This document shows positions 17,991 to 25,986 of a stretch of 64,000 nt of DNA, piece by piece. The notes beneath the pieces are model-generated. The model was not told the DNA's origin. It did no database searches and saw nothing but the letters and a program-made list of their open reading frames with translations. Position 1 is the stretch's first letter. The number at the start of each line of letters is the position of its first letter. Source of the stretch: Clostridium brassicae (GTDB taxonomy: Bacteria; Bacillota; Clostridia; Clostridiales; Clostridiaceae); contig NZ_JAPQFJ010000001.1 in NCBI RefSeq assembly GCF_026738875.1, positions 248,001 to 312,000 on the forward strand. The letters run 5' to 3'. Made by a program: the position numbers and the translations under genes.

Positions 17991-18583
17991 TTCACAATTA
18001 TTTTTAGAAAAAATTACTAAGAATAATTGTGAATTGTTTTTTTATAAATGAACATAATAATAGCATAAGGAACATGACAGTTGAGTCAAGACCTATATAT
18101 GCTCTTAGGGTTTTGGGGTATATATGGGTCGGTCAAAGATTTTGTATAGGTCTATAGAGGCTTATATAAGGTCAGAGAGAAGATTTTACACTGTGGGGTA
18201 AAGCTTTATTATAGTGAATTTTGAAAAATAAATTCATTATAATGAGGTTGAAACTTATAGTGTAAGGTCGAGCTAAGATTATATGATGTATTGAAATAGG
18301 TTTTATAAGGTCGAAAGATTTTATAAAGTTTATGAGATATGTTATATAGTCGAGGAAACCATTAGTATAGGTTGTGACCTGCTTTATTATAGTCGGAAGA
18401 TTATAGTAAGGTAATAAGCTATCTATATTAGTGTAACTTAGATTGTTATGCTCTTTAGATGTAACATTAGTTTTGAAAAATTAAAAAATTTTACAGAACT
18501 AATATTATAAAACGAATGTAGATATATGTTCGTAAAGACCTAGAATCCCGATACTTTACCTCATAAAGTATCGGGATTTTCTT
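17991..18583 (+). ncRNA. Candidate large structured RNA, copy 1
   Basis: Gene-free unit nearly identical to 25402-25986. It begins with a conserved hairpin plus T run (17991-18045), which may also terminate the preceding gene, and ends in a terminator. Internal hairpins are a 14-bp stem at 18208-18243, TATAAGGTC-GAAA-GATTTTATA at 18304-18325 and TATAGTC-GGAA-GATTATA at 18388-18405, the last two with GNRA tetraloops. The element GGTC...GATT recurs in several other hairpins (near 18125, 18170, 18265). Toward the 3' end are stems TTAGTTTT/AGAACTAA and ACGAATGT/ATGTTCGT. Differences from copy 2 keep pairing. No sustained reading frame was found. I do not recognise the RNA family. Strand is inferred from the terminator. 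Confidence 0.72.
18544..18583 (+). terminator. Terminator of structured RNA copy 1
   Basis: Stem AATCCCGATACTTT/AAAGTATCGGGATT, 7-base loop, then TT and a short tail. The equivalent hairpin in copy 2 has a different sequence but the same fold. It may also stop convergent reading from the aminotransferase gene. Confidence 0.85.
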
Positions 18584-18602
18584 AAAAATTCATGTGAATT
18601 GC

Positions 18603-19955
18603 TTACCAACCTTTTGAAATTTCTAGAACTTCATCTGAAATTTCATTGTTTAAGTATGATTTTATAGCTTCCTCAATAATATCTAGCGATATATCTATTT
18701 GCTCTTTATTTATTACAAGTGGTGGTTGTATTCTCAGAACATTACTTGAAACGAAAGTAACTAATACTCCATTTTCCCATGCACTATAACAAATTTTTGC
18801 AGCTGCATTAGCATCTCTTTCTTTAGTAGTTCTATCCTTAACAAGATCAACTCCTATAGTCATTCCAACACCACGTACATCTCCAATGATTTCATATTTT
18901 TTTTGCATCTCTCTGAATCTTGATTTCATATACTCCCCTAAAGTTTTTGAACGTTCTATAAGTTTTTCTTCACGTATAACTTGAAGAGTAGCAATTGCTG
19001 CCTTACAAGAAATAGGGTTTGCTGTACCAGTAAATGTATGAGCGGGTGCATCTAAGGATTCCATAATTTCTTTTCTAGCTACAATAGCACTCATAGGCAT
19101 ACCTGATGCAATTGATTTCCCAAGAACAACCATATCCGGTTCTATATTAAAATTATCTATTCCAAACCATTCTCCAGTTCTACCGAAGCCTTGTTGTACC
19201 TCATCAACAACAAATAATATTCCATTTTCTTTACAGATACTATAGAGTTTATCCATGTATTTTTTAGGAGGTACTATAAACCCAGCATCTCCAGCTATAG
19301 GTTCTATTAATATAGCTGCAACCTCTTCTGGTGCTAAATAATACTTAAAAGCGTTTTCTAGTTCATTGATACATTCTAAATTACAATTACATTCTTTTTT
19401 TTCAAATCTACAACGATAACAGTCTGGATAATGAATATGATGTATTTCTGGAAGTAAAGGTCCTATTTTTCTACGCATATTAAGATTTAATGCTGAAAGA
19501 GAAATGGCTCCATAGGTTGAACCATGATAAGAACCAATAAAGGATATTATTTTACTTCTTCCTGTATATGCTCTTGCAAATTTTATCATTCCATCATTAG
19601 CATCAGATCCTGTAAGTCCAAAAATAATTCTTTTTTCAAAGTTGCCAGGAGTAATATCTATAATTTGCTTTGCAAGTTCTACAAGTGGCTCATGATATAC
19701 ATAAGGATAAATATAGTGAACAAAATCTTTTGCTTGATTTGTAATTGCTTCTACAATTTTAGGGTGACAGTGACCAGTATTAAGCATAGCGGCACTTGCA
19801 AGCATATCAATATATTGGTTGCCATCAGCATCTTCAATTATTGCCCCTTGTCCTTTTTTTACTGCTAATGGGAAATAGGGAAGTTTACCTGCTTGTGCAT
19901 ATATTTCTTTATCTTTTTCTACAATAGATTTACATTTATCAATATTTTTATTCAA
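18603..19955 (-). CDS. Class III aminotransferase
   Basis: PLP-dependent enzyme of 450 residues in the 4-aminobutyrate/ornithine aminotransferase class. Seen are the N-terminal YIDMLASAAMLNTGHCHP region, GSDANDGMIKFARAYTGR, the Asp in FVVDEVQQGFGRTG and the PLP Lys in VLGKSIASGMPMS. A Cys-rich insert (CYRCRFEKKECNCNLEC) is unusual and may bind metal. A -24/-12 sigma-54 promoter lies upstream and a sigma-54 activator gene is adjacent. This suggests regulated catabolism of an amino acid or omega-amino acid, substrate unknown. A 15-codon relic of a second copy lies at 23091. Confidence 0.85.
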   Translation of the reverse strand: MNKNIDKCKSIVEKDKEIYAQAGKLPYFPLAVKKGQGAIIEDADGNQYIDMLASAAMLNTGHCHPKIVEAITNQAKDFVHYIYPYVYHEPLVELAKQIIDITPGNFEKRIIFGLTGSDANDGMIKFARAYTGRSKIISFIGSYHGSTYGAISLSALNLNMRRKIGPLLPEIHHIHYPDCYRCRFEKKECNCNLECINELENAFKYYLAPEEVAAILIEPIAGDAGFIVPPKKYMDKLYSICKENGILFVVDEVQQGFGRTGEWFGIDNFNIEPDMVVLGKSIASGMPMSAIVARKEIMESLDAPAHTFTGTANPISCKAAIATLQVIREEKLIERSKTLGEYMKSRFREMQKKYEIIGDVRGVGMTIGVDLVKDRTTKERDANAAAKICYSAWENGVLVTFVSSNVLRIQPPLVINKEQIDISLDIIEEAIKSYLNNEISDEVLEISKGW

Positions 19956-20012
19956 TTTTGGTTCCTCCTTTAAGTTAATTCAGTTGTTAGATTTGCTTTA
20001 AAATATTCTACT

Positions 20013-20029
20013 TGCAAGAATCGCTCCAA
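20013..20029 (-). promoter_or_regulatory. Sigma-54 (-24/-12) promoter of the aminotransferase gene
   Basis: The minus strand reads TTGGAGCGATTCTTGCA, which fits YTGGCACGNNNNTTGCW except at two positions, with the GG and GC elements correctly spaced. It lies about 58 bases before the ATG. The neighbouring gene encodes a sigma-54 activator. Confidence 0.75.
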
Positions 20030-20094
20030 AATATGAGGAAAGTACCATTAAGCCTGCTATTATCCACTACGAGGGCTATTTAATCATATGAACA

Positions 20095-20141
20095 AAAAGA
20101 ATGGCAGTGTAAAGCTATTTACACTGCCATTCTTTTTATTA
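20095..20141. terminator. Terminator/palindrome between activator and aminotransferase genes
   Basis: Stem AAAGAATGGCAGTGTAAA/TTTACACTGCCATTCTTT with a 4-base loop and T runs on both strands. It should terminate the activator gene. Its core GTGTAAA-N4-TTTACAC resembles the palindrome at 20183-20220, so it may double as an upstream activator site. Confidence 0.7.
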
Positions 20142-20182
20142 TTTTAAAACATTACTATTTATAAGGGATTTACTACAGATAT

Positions 20183-20220
20183 TAAGTGTAAAGTATTTAC
20201 ATGTAAACACTTTACACTTA
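20183..20220 (-). promoter_or_regulatory. Candidate upstream activating sequence, 38-bp palindrome
   Basis: Two 19-base arms with one mismatch and no spacer. Each arm holds AGTGTAAA and TTTACA, so the site is a pair of GTGTAAA-N3-TTTACA units. It abuts the stop codon of the activator and lies about 170 bp upstream of the sigma-54 promoter, a normal distance for enhancer binding. Confidence 0.6.
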
Positions 20221-20221
20221 A

Positions 20222-21592
20222 TTACAAATTATATTTTTTTAAAAACTTGTATAGTGTTGGTCTCGAAATTCCTAAAATTTCCGCTGTTTTTTTCTTGTTG
20301 CCTTCAGTTGAGTTTAATGTATTCATTAAAATTTCTTTACTTATTATTACTGATTCTTTTTTTATAATTTCTTCGTAATTTGGTTCTTTAAATCCAGCCA
20401 TAGAGAGGTTTTTTTCTGTAATCCACTTCTCATCACATACAAACATAGATCTAGAAATTACATTTTCAAGTTCTCTAATATTTCCATTCCAGCTATGTTT
20501 CATAAGAATTTCTTTTGCTTTATCATCTATTCCTTTAACATATTTATTACCTTTATCTATAAGTTTCTGTACAAAATAATCTGCAAGTAAAAGTATATCA
20601 TTTCCTCGATTTTTTAAGGGAGGAATTTCAAGATATAAAACTTTTAACCTATAATATAAATCTCGTCTGAATTGACCATTTTCAACCATTTCTTCTAAAT
20701 TCCTATTTGTAGCCGCTATTATTCTTACGTCTACGTTTATGGGTTTATTTCCACCAATTCTATTTATACACATAGTTTCAAGTACTCTTAATAATTTAGC
20801 TTGAATATCTATCTGCATTTCTCCAAGTTCGTCAAGAAATAAGGTTCCTCCATTTGCTAGTTCAAACTTTCCAGGTTTTCCACCTTTTCTAGCTCCAGTA
20901 AAAGAACCTTCTTCATATCCAAAAAGTTCACTATCTATAAGCTCATTTGGTAAGTTTGCACAATTTAGCGCAACAAAAGGTTTACGTTTTCTGTTACTAT
21001 AATTGTGTATAGATTGGGCAAATAATTCTTTACCAGTTCCTGTTTCCCCATAAATTAAAATACTTTCATTACTTTTCGAAAATGACTTAGCTAAATTTAT
21101 AACTTTTTTTAAAGTATTACTATTTCCAATAATATCATCAAACATGAAAAATGCTTGATGACCTGCAATTGTATTTGCAAGTTCTCTAGAACGTTCAATA
21201 CTCCTAAATATATCTATGGCTCCAATAATATTACCATCTTTATCAAATATGGGATAACCCGAATTTATAAGATGTGTTTTTTTACCTTTAAAATTCCAAA
21301 AATATTCTACATCTATAATGCTTTTTTTCTTTTCAATAACTTCTATTAACATGGGTTTATCTGGAGATAAACTATCTACTTTTTTATTAAGTAGCTCATC
21401 TTTAGTAGCCCCGACTATTTCACAACAAGCATTATTTACATATAATAAATATCCATTTTTATCACAAAATGATATGCCATCGTTTACTGAATCTAATGCC
21501 ATTAGGAGTATATCATTAAAAGTTTTATCAGAATTATTACATTTTGTGACAAGTGATGGATATAATTGTTCTACTAATATATCTTTTTTCAT
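20222..21592 (-). CDS. Sigma-54-dependent transcriptional activator with PAS domain
   Basis: About 456 residues. A PAS domain (~25-130; GISFCDKNGYLLYVNNACCEIVG region) is followed by an AAA+ domain with Walker A GETGTGKE, the loop GSFTGA (variant of GAFTGA, contacts sigma-54) and Walker B GGTLFLDELGEM. A Fis-type helix-turn-helix ends the protein (KKTAEILGISRPTLYKFLKK). It should activate the adjacent aminotransferase gene in response to a small molecule sensed by PAS. The start is uncertain: ATG 21592 has AAGAGG at a long distance, ATG 21616 has none. Confidence 0.88.
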   Translation of the reverse strand: MKKDILVEQLYPSLVTKCNNSDKTFNDILLMALDSVNDGISFCDKNGYLLYVNNACCEIVGATKDELLNKKVDSLSPDKPMLIEVIEKKKSIIDVEYFWNFKGKKTHLINSGYPIFDKDGNIIGAIDIFRSIERSRELANTIAGHQAFFMFDDIIGNSNTLKKVINLAKSFSKSNESILIYGETGTGKELFAQSIHNYSNRKRKPFVALNCANLPNELIDSELFGYEEGSFTGARKGGKPGKFELANGGTLFLDELGEMQIDIQAKLLRVLETMCINRIGGNKPINVDVRIIAATNRNLEEMVENGQFRRDLYYRLKVLYLEIPPLKNRGNDILLLADYFVQKLIDKGNKYVKGIDDKAKEILMKHSWNGNIRELENVISRSMFVCDEKWITEKNLSMAGFKEPNYEEIIKKESVIISKEILMNTLNSTEGNKKKTAEILGISRPTLYKFLKKYNL

Positions 21593-21772
21593 TATATATT
21601 TACCATACCTCTTCATTATATTTCTATTTTTCTCTAATACCTTTTAGTATAAAACTTATTTACATTATAACAAATCATAGGGGATAGTTAACAAACAATT
21701 ATATTTTTTAAGACGAAGTAAAATCAAAAATACCCCATTTTATTAATTTGCTAAAAGAGATTATAGATTTTA

Positions 21773-22981
21773 TTATTCAGGTAGAGATATTAAGTGTTCC
21801 ATTAAGTTTGTATACCAAGGTAGTATATCATTACCAAAGGTGTTGAAGATATTTATTATATCGCCATGATCCATATTATTTAACATAGGCATATCGTGCC
21901 ATATTCCTTTTTTAGATTGACCATTAAACTTTACTATTTTATCATTAGAACCTTCCTTAGGACCATTTTGACTTATAACATTTACAATGCCATCATTATG
22001 TGCCCAATTTTTACCTATGATAACTTTAATAGGGTCATTACGTCTATAATAAATCATTTTATTTGAAAATAATAAAAAGAAAGGATTCATACGAGAATCA
22101 AAAACCACATTTCCAGTTAAATAATTATTTCTAGTGGCTTTTGTTGAGTATGCAAAATAGTATACATCAGCTTGAGTGTGTACCCACTTATTTAGCTCTT
22201 TTGCACCTTCAGTAGTTAGATCATAAGCAGCAATATCGCGGTTATTTTCCCAAAGAGGACTTTCTAAAACTCTATGGATATATTTTACGGCTGATTCTCC
22301 AGATTCTCTTTTCAATCCCCAGTGTTCTAATTTAAAGTCGAGTAAATGATTTAACATGTTCCCTGATAACGTTCCTAAATAAGCAGTTAGTTCTTTAGCA
22401 TAAGCTAATAAATAGTTAGAATCTGCAAGGGTTGTTCCGTCATGGGGAGCAGATATAGTTGATACACTACAAATCCAATGTTTTTTTCCCGAAAATAATG
22501 AAGACATACTATAGTGGCTATAACTTCTTTCAGATTTTGAACCTTTAGCTAAAAGTTGATCTAGTACACGAATAGTTTGTCCACCCATACTATGGCCTAT
22601 TAAATGAACTTTTTTTATTTTACCATTGTTATCTCTTTCTCCCCAATCTTTATATATACCAGGATAAATCCTGCCAAATCTATTATGTCCATGTTCTTTT
22701 GAATGCTTTTCTCCATAATCTACTTGACCACCTTTTATGTATGCATAAAGTTCACAAGCTCTATCCCAGTTACTTGATATGGGGCCAATAGAAGCTGTAT
22801 ATATTTTATAGCCTTTGTTTTTTAGTTCAGTTTCTAAGTCTCTAAACCCTCCCCAATATTTGAAACCTAAGGCTTCATCTCTTCCCCACCCCCTGAAACC
22901 ATGGACTAAAATTACGGGATAAGTGTTTAGAGTATTTTTATATTCTGTAGTTGTAATCAATGGTAAAGAATGTTTAATCAT
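21773..22981 (-). CDS. Lipase, staphylococcal/thermoalkalophilic (family I.5-like) type
   Basis: About 402 residues of alpha/beta hydrolase fold: oxyanion region YPVILVHGFRGW, nucleophile motif GHSMGGQ (Ser ~131), and Asp and His regions late in the protein (NWAHNDGIVN, LNNMDHGDI). The GHSMGGQTIRVLDQLL stretch is characteristic of staphylococcal and Geobacillus lipases. ATG 22981 follows AAAGGGGGGAA. With this start there is no signal peptide or pro-region, unlike most secreted relatives, and the open frame upstream does not add one. Hydrolysis of triacylglycerols is expected. Confidence 0.85.
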   Translation of the reverse strand: MIKHSLPLITTTEYKNTLNTYPVILVHGFRGWGRDEALGFKYWGGFRDLETELKNKGYKIYTASIGPISSNWDRACELYAYIKGGQVDYGEKHSKEHGHNRFGRIYPGIYKDWGERDNNGKIKKVHLIGHSMGGQTIRVLDQLLAKGSKSERSYSHYSMSSLFSGKKHWICSVSTISAPHDGTTLADSNYLLAYAKELTAYLGTLSGNMLNHLLDFKLEHWGLKRESGESAVKYIHRVLESPLWENNRDIAAYDLTTEGAKELNKWVHTQADVYYFAYSTKATRNNYLTGNVVFDSRMNPFFLLFSNKMIYYRRNDPIKVIIGKNWAHNDGIVNVISQNGPKEGSNDKIVKFNGQSKKGIWHDMPMLNNMDHGDIINIFNTFGNDILPWYTNLMEHLISLPE

Positions 22982-23090
22982 AAAAAGTTCCCCCCTTTTA
23001 CTTTTAATTAATGGAAATAAATGGGTATAATTTATAATATCATTCAAGTTTAAAAATGTAAATAAATCTGTAAAGTAAAGGTTCAATTAT

Positions 23091-23138
23091 TTACCATCCT
23101 TTTGATATTTCTAAAACTTCATCTGAAATTTCATTATT
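23091..23138 (-). pseudogene. Relic of a second aminotransferase 3' end
   Basis: Encodes NNEISDEVLEISKGW and a stop, identical to the end of the aminotransferase at 18603. The 48 bases differ at four positions. Nothing upstream (beyond 23138) continues the gene. It records a lost paralogue or a recombination boundary. Confidence 0.75.
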
Positions 23139-23249
23139 TATAAAGAAAAGAGGATAGTTAACAAAGTTTGAATAATTGTAAATAATAAGAAACAGTTAAC
23201 AAAAAAATTTTAATAATGCTATGATAAATTATATTTTCTAAAGATATGA

Positions 23250-23314
23250 TTGACATAATATATATTTATAAATATAATAAATTAAACAGTGTTTAATTTA
23301 TTAACGGTGTTTAA
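23250..23314 (+). promoter_or_regulatory. Consensus promoter and TetR operators
   Basis: TTGACA (23250), 17-base spacer, TATAAT (23273): a perfect vegetative promoter. Immediately after it are the dyad TTAAACAGTGTTTAA (23282-23296) and a weaker one TTAACGGTGTTTAA (23301-23314), placed where a repressor would block initiation. Confidence 0.8.
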
Positions 23315-23334
23315 TAAAAAAGAAGGTGACGATT

Positions 23335-23958
23335 ATGGGTAAGGAAAGACAAATGCGTAAGCAGGAAGAAATAAAAAAATTAATTATGGATACTGCGAGA
23401 AATATAATTTCAAAAGAGGGGATTGAAGGATTGTCAATACGTAAAATTACTAATAAAATAGAGTACTCCCCGGCTATCATATATCATTATTTTAAAGATA
23501 AAAATGAGATTGTAGAGTCAGTAATGATGGAGGGGTATAAAAAAATACTTAATTCAATTAAAAAAGCAAAAATAAATTATGATGAGCCAGAAAAAGAAAT
23601 TAAGGAAGTATTTACAAATTATATAAAAGCAGCGCTAGAGTATTCAGAAGAATATAAGGCTTTTATGTTAAATGATAATCCTTCTATATTAAATAGAATA
23701 GGAATACTGGAAAAAGGAATTTCTCAAAAAAGACAGTCTTTACAGTTATTGTGTAACAATATTCAAAGAGGAGTAAAGCAAGGAAGATATATACCTTGTG
23801 ACGCTGAACTTACAGCTCAAATTATATGGACATCGACATTTGGACTAATAATAAGACTAATAATTGAAAAGAACACTCCAAAAGAACAAGTGGACAATCT
23901 GATAGAAAGGCATTTTACTTTACTATTTAATGGAGTAATTTTAACAAAAGAGGAGTAA
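23335..23958 (+). CDS. TetR-family repressor
   Basis: About 207 residues: N-terminal TetR helix-turn-helix (GIEGLSIRKITNKIEYSPAIIYHYFKDKNEI spans the motif) and an all-helical ligand domain. ATG 23335 is chosen because AAGGTG lies seven bases upstream. First gene of an operon with an FMN-binding protein and a flavodoxin. Strong dyads overlap the transcription start, so it most likely represses its own operon. Ligand unknown. Confidence 0.85.
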   Translation: MGKERQMRKQEEIKKLIMDTARNIISKEGIEGLSIRKITNKIEYSPAIIYHYFKDKNEIVESVMMEGYKKILNSIKKAKINYDEPEKEIKEVFTNYIKAALEYSEEYKAFMLNDNPSILNRIGILEKGISQKRQSLQLLCNNIQRGVKQGRYIPCDAELTAQIIWTSTFGLIIRLIIEKNTPKEQVDNLIERHFTLLFNGVILTKEE

Positions 23959-23962
23959 AAAT

Positions 23963-24343
23963 ATGAAAAGAGTAATAAAAATATTAGGAATAGTATTTTT
24001 AACATTATGTATTGTTATGTCTATAGCTTTTTTTTATATCAAATCAATAAAAGTGCCAGAGATTCCTGTTGTTAATGTAGACTTGAAAAATGTTAGTGAT
24101 GGTTCATATACTGGTGAATATTTTGCTAATCCAGTAAAAGCTGTTGTTAAGGTTCAGGTGAAGAATAACAAGATAGTGAACATAATTATTATGGAGCATA
24201 AGAATGGTATGGGAAAGAACGCAGAAAAAATAATAGATAAGATCATAAGTAAGCAATCCTTAGATGTAGACAGTATTAGTGGTTCTACATTAAGTAGCAA
24301 TGTAATTCGTAAAGCAGTAGAAGTTGCTATTAATAAATATTAA
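23963..24343 (+). CDS. Membrane-anchored FMN-binding domain protein
   Basis: A 126-residue protein with one N-terminal membrane helix (ILGIVFLTLCIVMSIAFFYI) and an extracytoplasmic FMN_bind domain (DGSYTGEYFANPVKAVVKVQ). SGSTLSSNVI matches the SGAT-type site where FMN is joined to Thr by the flavin transferase Apb/ApbE in RnfG and NqrC. It begins four bases after the TetR stop, so it is co-transcribed. Probable role is one-electron transfer at the membrane with the flavodoxin encoded next. No apbE gene is seen in the window. Confidence 0.82.
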   Translation: MKRVIKILGIVFLTLCIVMSIAFFYIKSIKVPEIPVVNVDLKNVSDGSYTGEYFANPVKAVVKVQVKNNKIVNIIIMEHKNGMGKNAEKIIDKIISKQSLDVDSISGSTLSSNVIRKAVEVAINKY

Positions 24344-24382
24344 ATTATGAATTATATCGATTAATTAATGGAGGGAAAAAAT

Positions 24383-24892
24383 ATGAATAACTTAATAATT
24401 TATGCTACTAAGTATGGGTGTACAGAAAAATGCGCTGAGATTTTATCAGAAAAATTAATGGGAAAAGTTGATTTATGCAATTTAAAAGTTGAAAAAGTTC
24501 CAGAACTTTTACAATACGATAAAATTATTATTGGTGGATCAATTTATGCAGGAAAAATTCAAAAAGAAGTGAGTGAATTTTGTTTAAAAAATATTTGTAT
24601 GTTAAAAGATAGAAAAGTAGGATTTTTTATATGTGGTATGTTAAAGGGAGACAAAGCAAAAATGCAGATTAATGATTGCTTTCCACAAGAATTATTAATT
24701 AATGCTGTTGTTACAGAATCTTTTGGAGGAGAGTTTAGGTTTGATAAGATGAATTTTATGGAAAGATTTATAATAAAGATGATATCTAAAAAAGACAAGA
24801 GTATTCCTCGACTAAATATAAATAAAAATGTATCAGATATTTTAGATGAAAACATTAATAGATTTGTTGATACAATGAATAAGTCTATGTAA
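24383..24892 (+). CDS. Flavodoxin-domain protein
   Basis: About 169 residues with a flavodoxin fold: FMN phosphate loop YATKYGCTEKCAE and the second loop IIGGSIYAGKIQKE. It resembles the menaquinone-dependent protoporphyrinogen oxidase (HemG)-like flavodoxins of clostridia rather than short-chain electron-carrier flavodoxins. GGAGGG precedes ATG 24383. Last gene of the TetR/FMN-binding operon. No heme synthesis genes are near, so a redox carrier role is the safer call. Confidence 0.8.
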   Translation: MNNLIIYATKYGCTEKCAEILSEKLMGKVDLCNLKVEKVPELLQYDKIIIGGSIYAGKIQKEVSEFCLKNICMLKDRKVGFFICGMLKGDKAKMQINDCFPQELLINAVVTESFGGEFRFDKMNFMERFIIKMISKKDKSIPRLNINKNVSDILDENINRFVDTMNKSM

Positions 24893-24924
24893 ACTTATAT
24901 AAAATACTAATACATTGAAAAGAA

Positions 24925-25095
24925 TTAAACACTAAACATATTGTTCATGTTTATTAAAGTTTCACAAGCTTTCAGATTGTATTCCTCATCATTATTAAGT
25001 TTGAATTCAACTTCTTCTAAGTAATCTGTAGCTCCTAATTCATTTTCATTCATAGCTTTAACTAATTTATCTAATAAATTTTTAAATATTTTCAT
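24925..25095 (-). CDS. Small acidic hypothetical protein
   Basis: A 56-residue reading frame starting MKIFKNLLDKLVKAMNENEL with a strong GGGGG ribosome site 9 bases upstream. Composition is balanced and helical, with an acidic middle (DYLEEVEFKLNNDEEYN). Short enough to be missed by length cut-offs. It lies convergent to the flavodoxin gene. Function not recognised. Confidence 0.6.
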   Translation of the reverse strand: MKIFKNLLDKLVKAMNENELGATDYLEEVEFKLNNDEEYNLKACETLINMNNMFSV

Positions 25096-25401
25096 TTATA
25101 TTGCCCCCTGTAATTTGTTTTTTTATTTTGTAACTTATCTTTAGTTCTCTTTATGTATTAATTATATATTCTAAGTGTTTTAGCAACCATTGATTTGAAT
25201 TACATTTAGAGTTTTGTAACTTACGTTTTTGTAATAATGATGAAAGGTTATAATTATATAATCGGAATAGTGTATCAAGAGAAAAACAATAGAATAGTAG
25301 TAGTTCGCTATAAGTAACAAAAAGCAAAATAGAATAAGGGGAAGTTAACAAAAATCGGGTTTAAAAAAGAAATATAAATATAGAAGGTAATATAGAGATG
25401 T

Positions 25402-25986
25402 TTCACAATTATTTTTAGGGAAATTTACCAAAAATAATTGTGAATTATTTTTTTATAAATGAACATAATAATAGCATAAGGAACATGACAGTTGAGTCAA
25501 GACTTATATATGCTCTTAAGGTTTTGGGGTATATATGGGTCGGTCAAAGATTTTATATGGGTCTATAGAGGCTTATATAAGGTCAGAGAGAAGATTTTAC
25601 ACTGTGGGGTAAAGCTTTATTATAGTGAATTTTGAAAAATAAATTCATTATAATGAGGTTGAAACTTATAGTGTAAGGTCGAGCTAAGATTATATGATGT
25701 ATTGAAATAGGTTTTATAAGGTCGAAAGATTTTATAAAGTTTATGAGATATGTTATATGGTCGAGGAAACCATTAGTATAGGTTGTGACCTGCTTTATTG
25801 TAGTCGAAAGATTATAGTAAGGTAATAAGCTATCTATATTAGTGTAACTTAGATTGTTATGCTCTTTAGATGTAACATTAGTTTTTATAAGTTTAAAACT
25901 TACGGAAAACTAATATTATAAAACAAGTATATACTTGTAAAACCATAAATCCCAATACTTAGGAAACTGAGTGTTGGGATTTTTTA
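25402..25986 (+). ncRNA. Candidate large structured RNA, copy 2
   Basis: Second copy of the unit at 17991-18583, same orientation, 7.4 kb away. From about 25440 to 25885 I count seven single-base differences, all transitions. One turns the tetraloop GGAA into GAAA (25806-25809), keeping the GNRA class; others convert A-U to G-U pairs. At the 3' end the sequence diverges but hairpins remain: TTAGTTTT/AAAACTAA, ACAAGTAT/ATACTTGT, and terminator AATCCCAATACTTAG/CTGAGTGTTGGGATT (25948-25982) with T tail. The opening hairpin is also kept although no plus-strand gene lies upstream, so it belongs to the unit. The 300 bases before it (25096-25401) show no gene I can support. Confidence 0.72.
25948..25986 (+). 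terminator. Terminator of structured RNA copy 2
   Basis: Stem AATCCCAATACTTAG/CTGAGTGTTGGGATT with a 4-base loop and six T. Same fold as the copy 1 terminator, but with G-C replaced by A-U pairs. Confidence 0.85.

Noticed and set aside
17991-18583. Insertion sequence or MITE
   Set aside because: The unit has no terminal inverted repeats, no target-site duplications that I can see and no coding capacity; hairpins with pairing-preserving changes and its own terminator fit an RNA gene better.
25151-25351. 66-codon minus-strand open frame upstream of structured RNA copy 2
   Set aside because: TTG start without a ribosome site, low-complexity composition, no domain; typical chance frame in AT-rich DNA.
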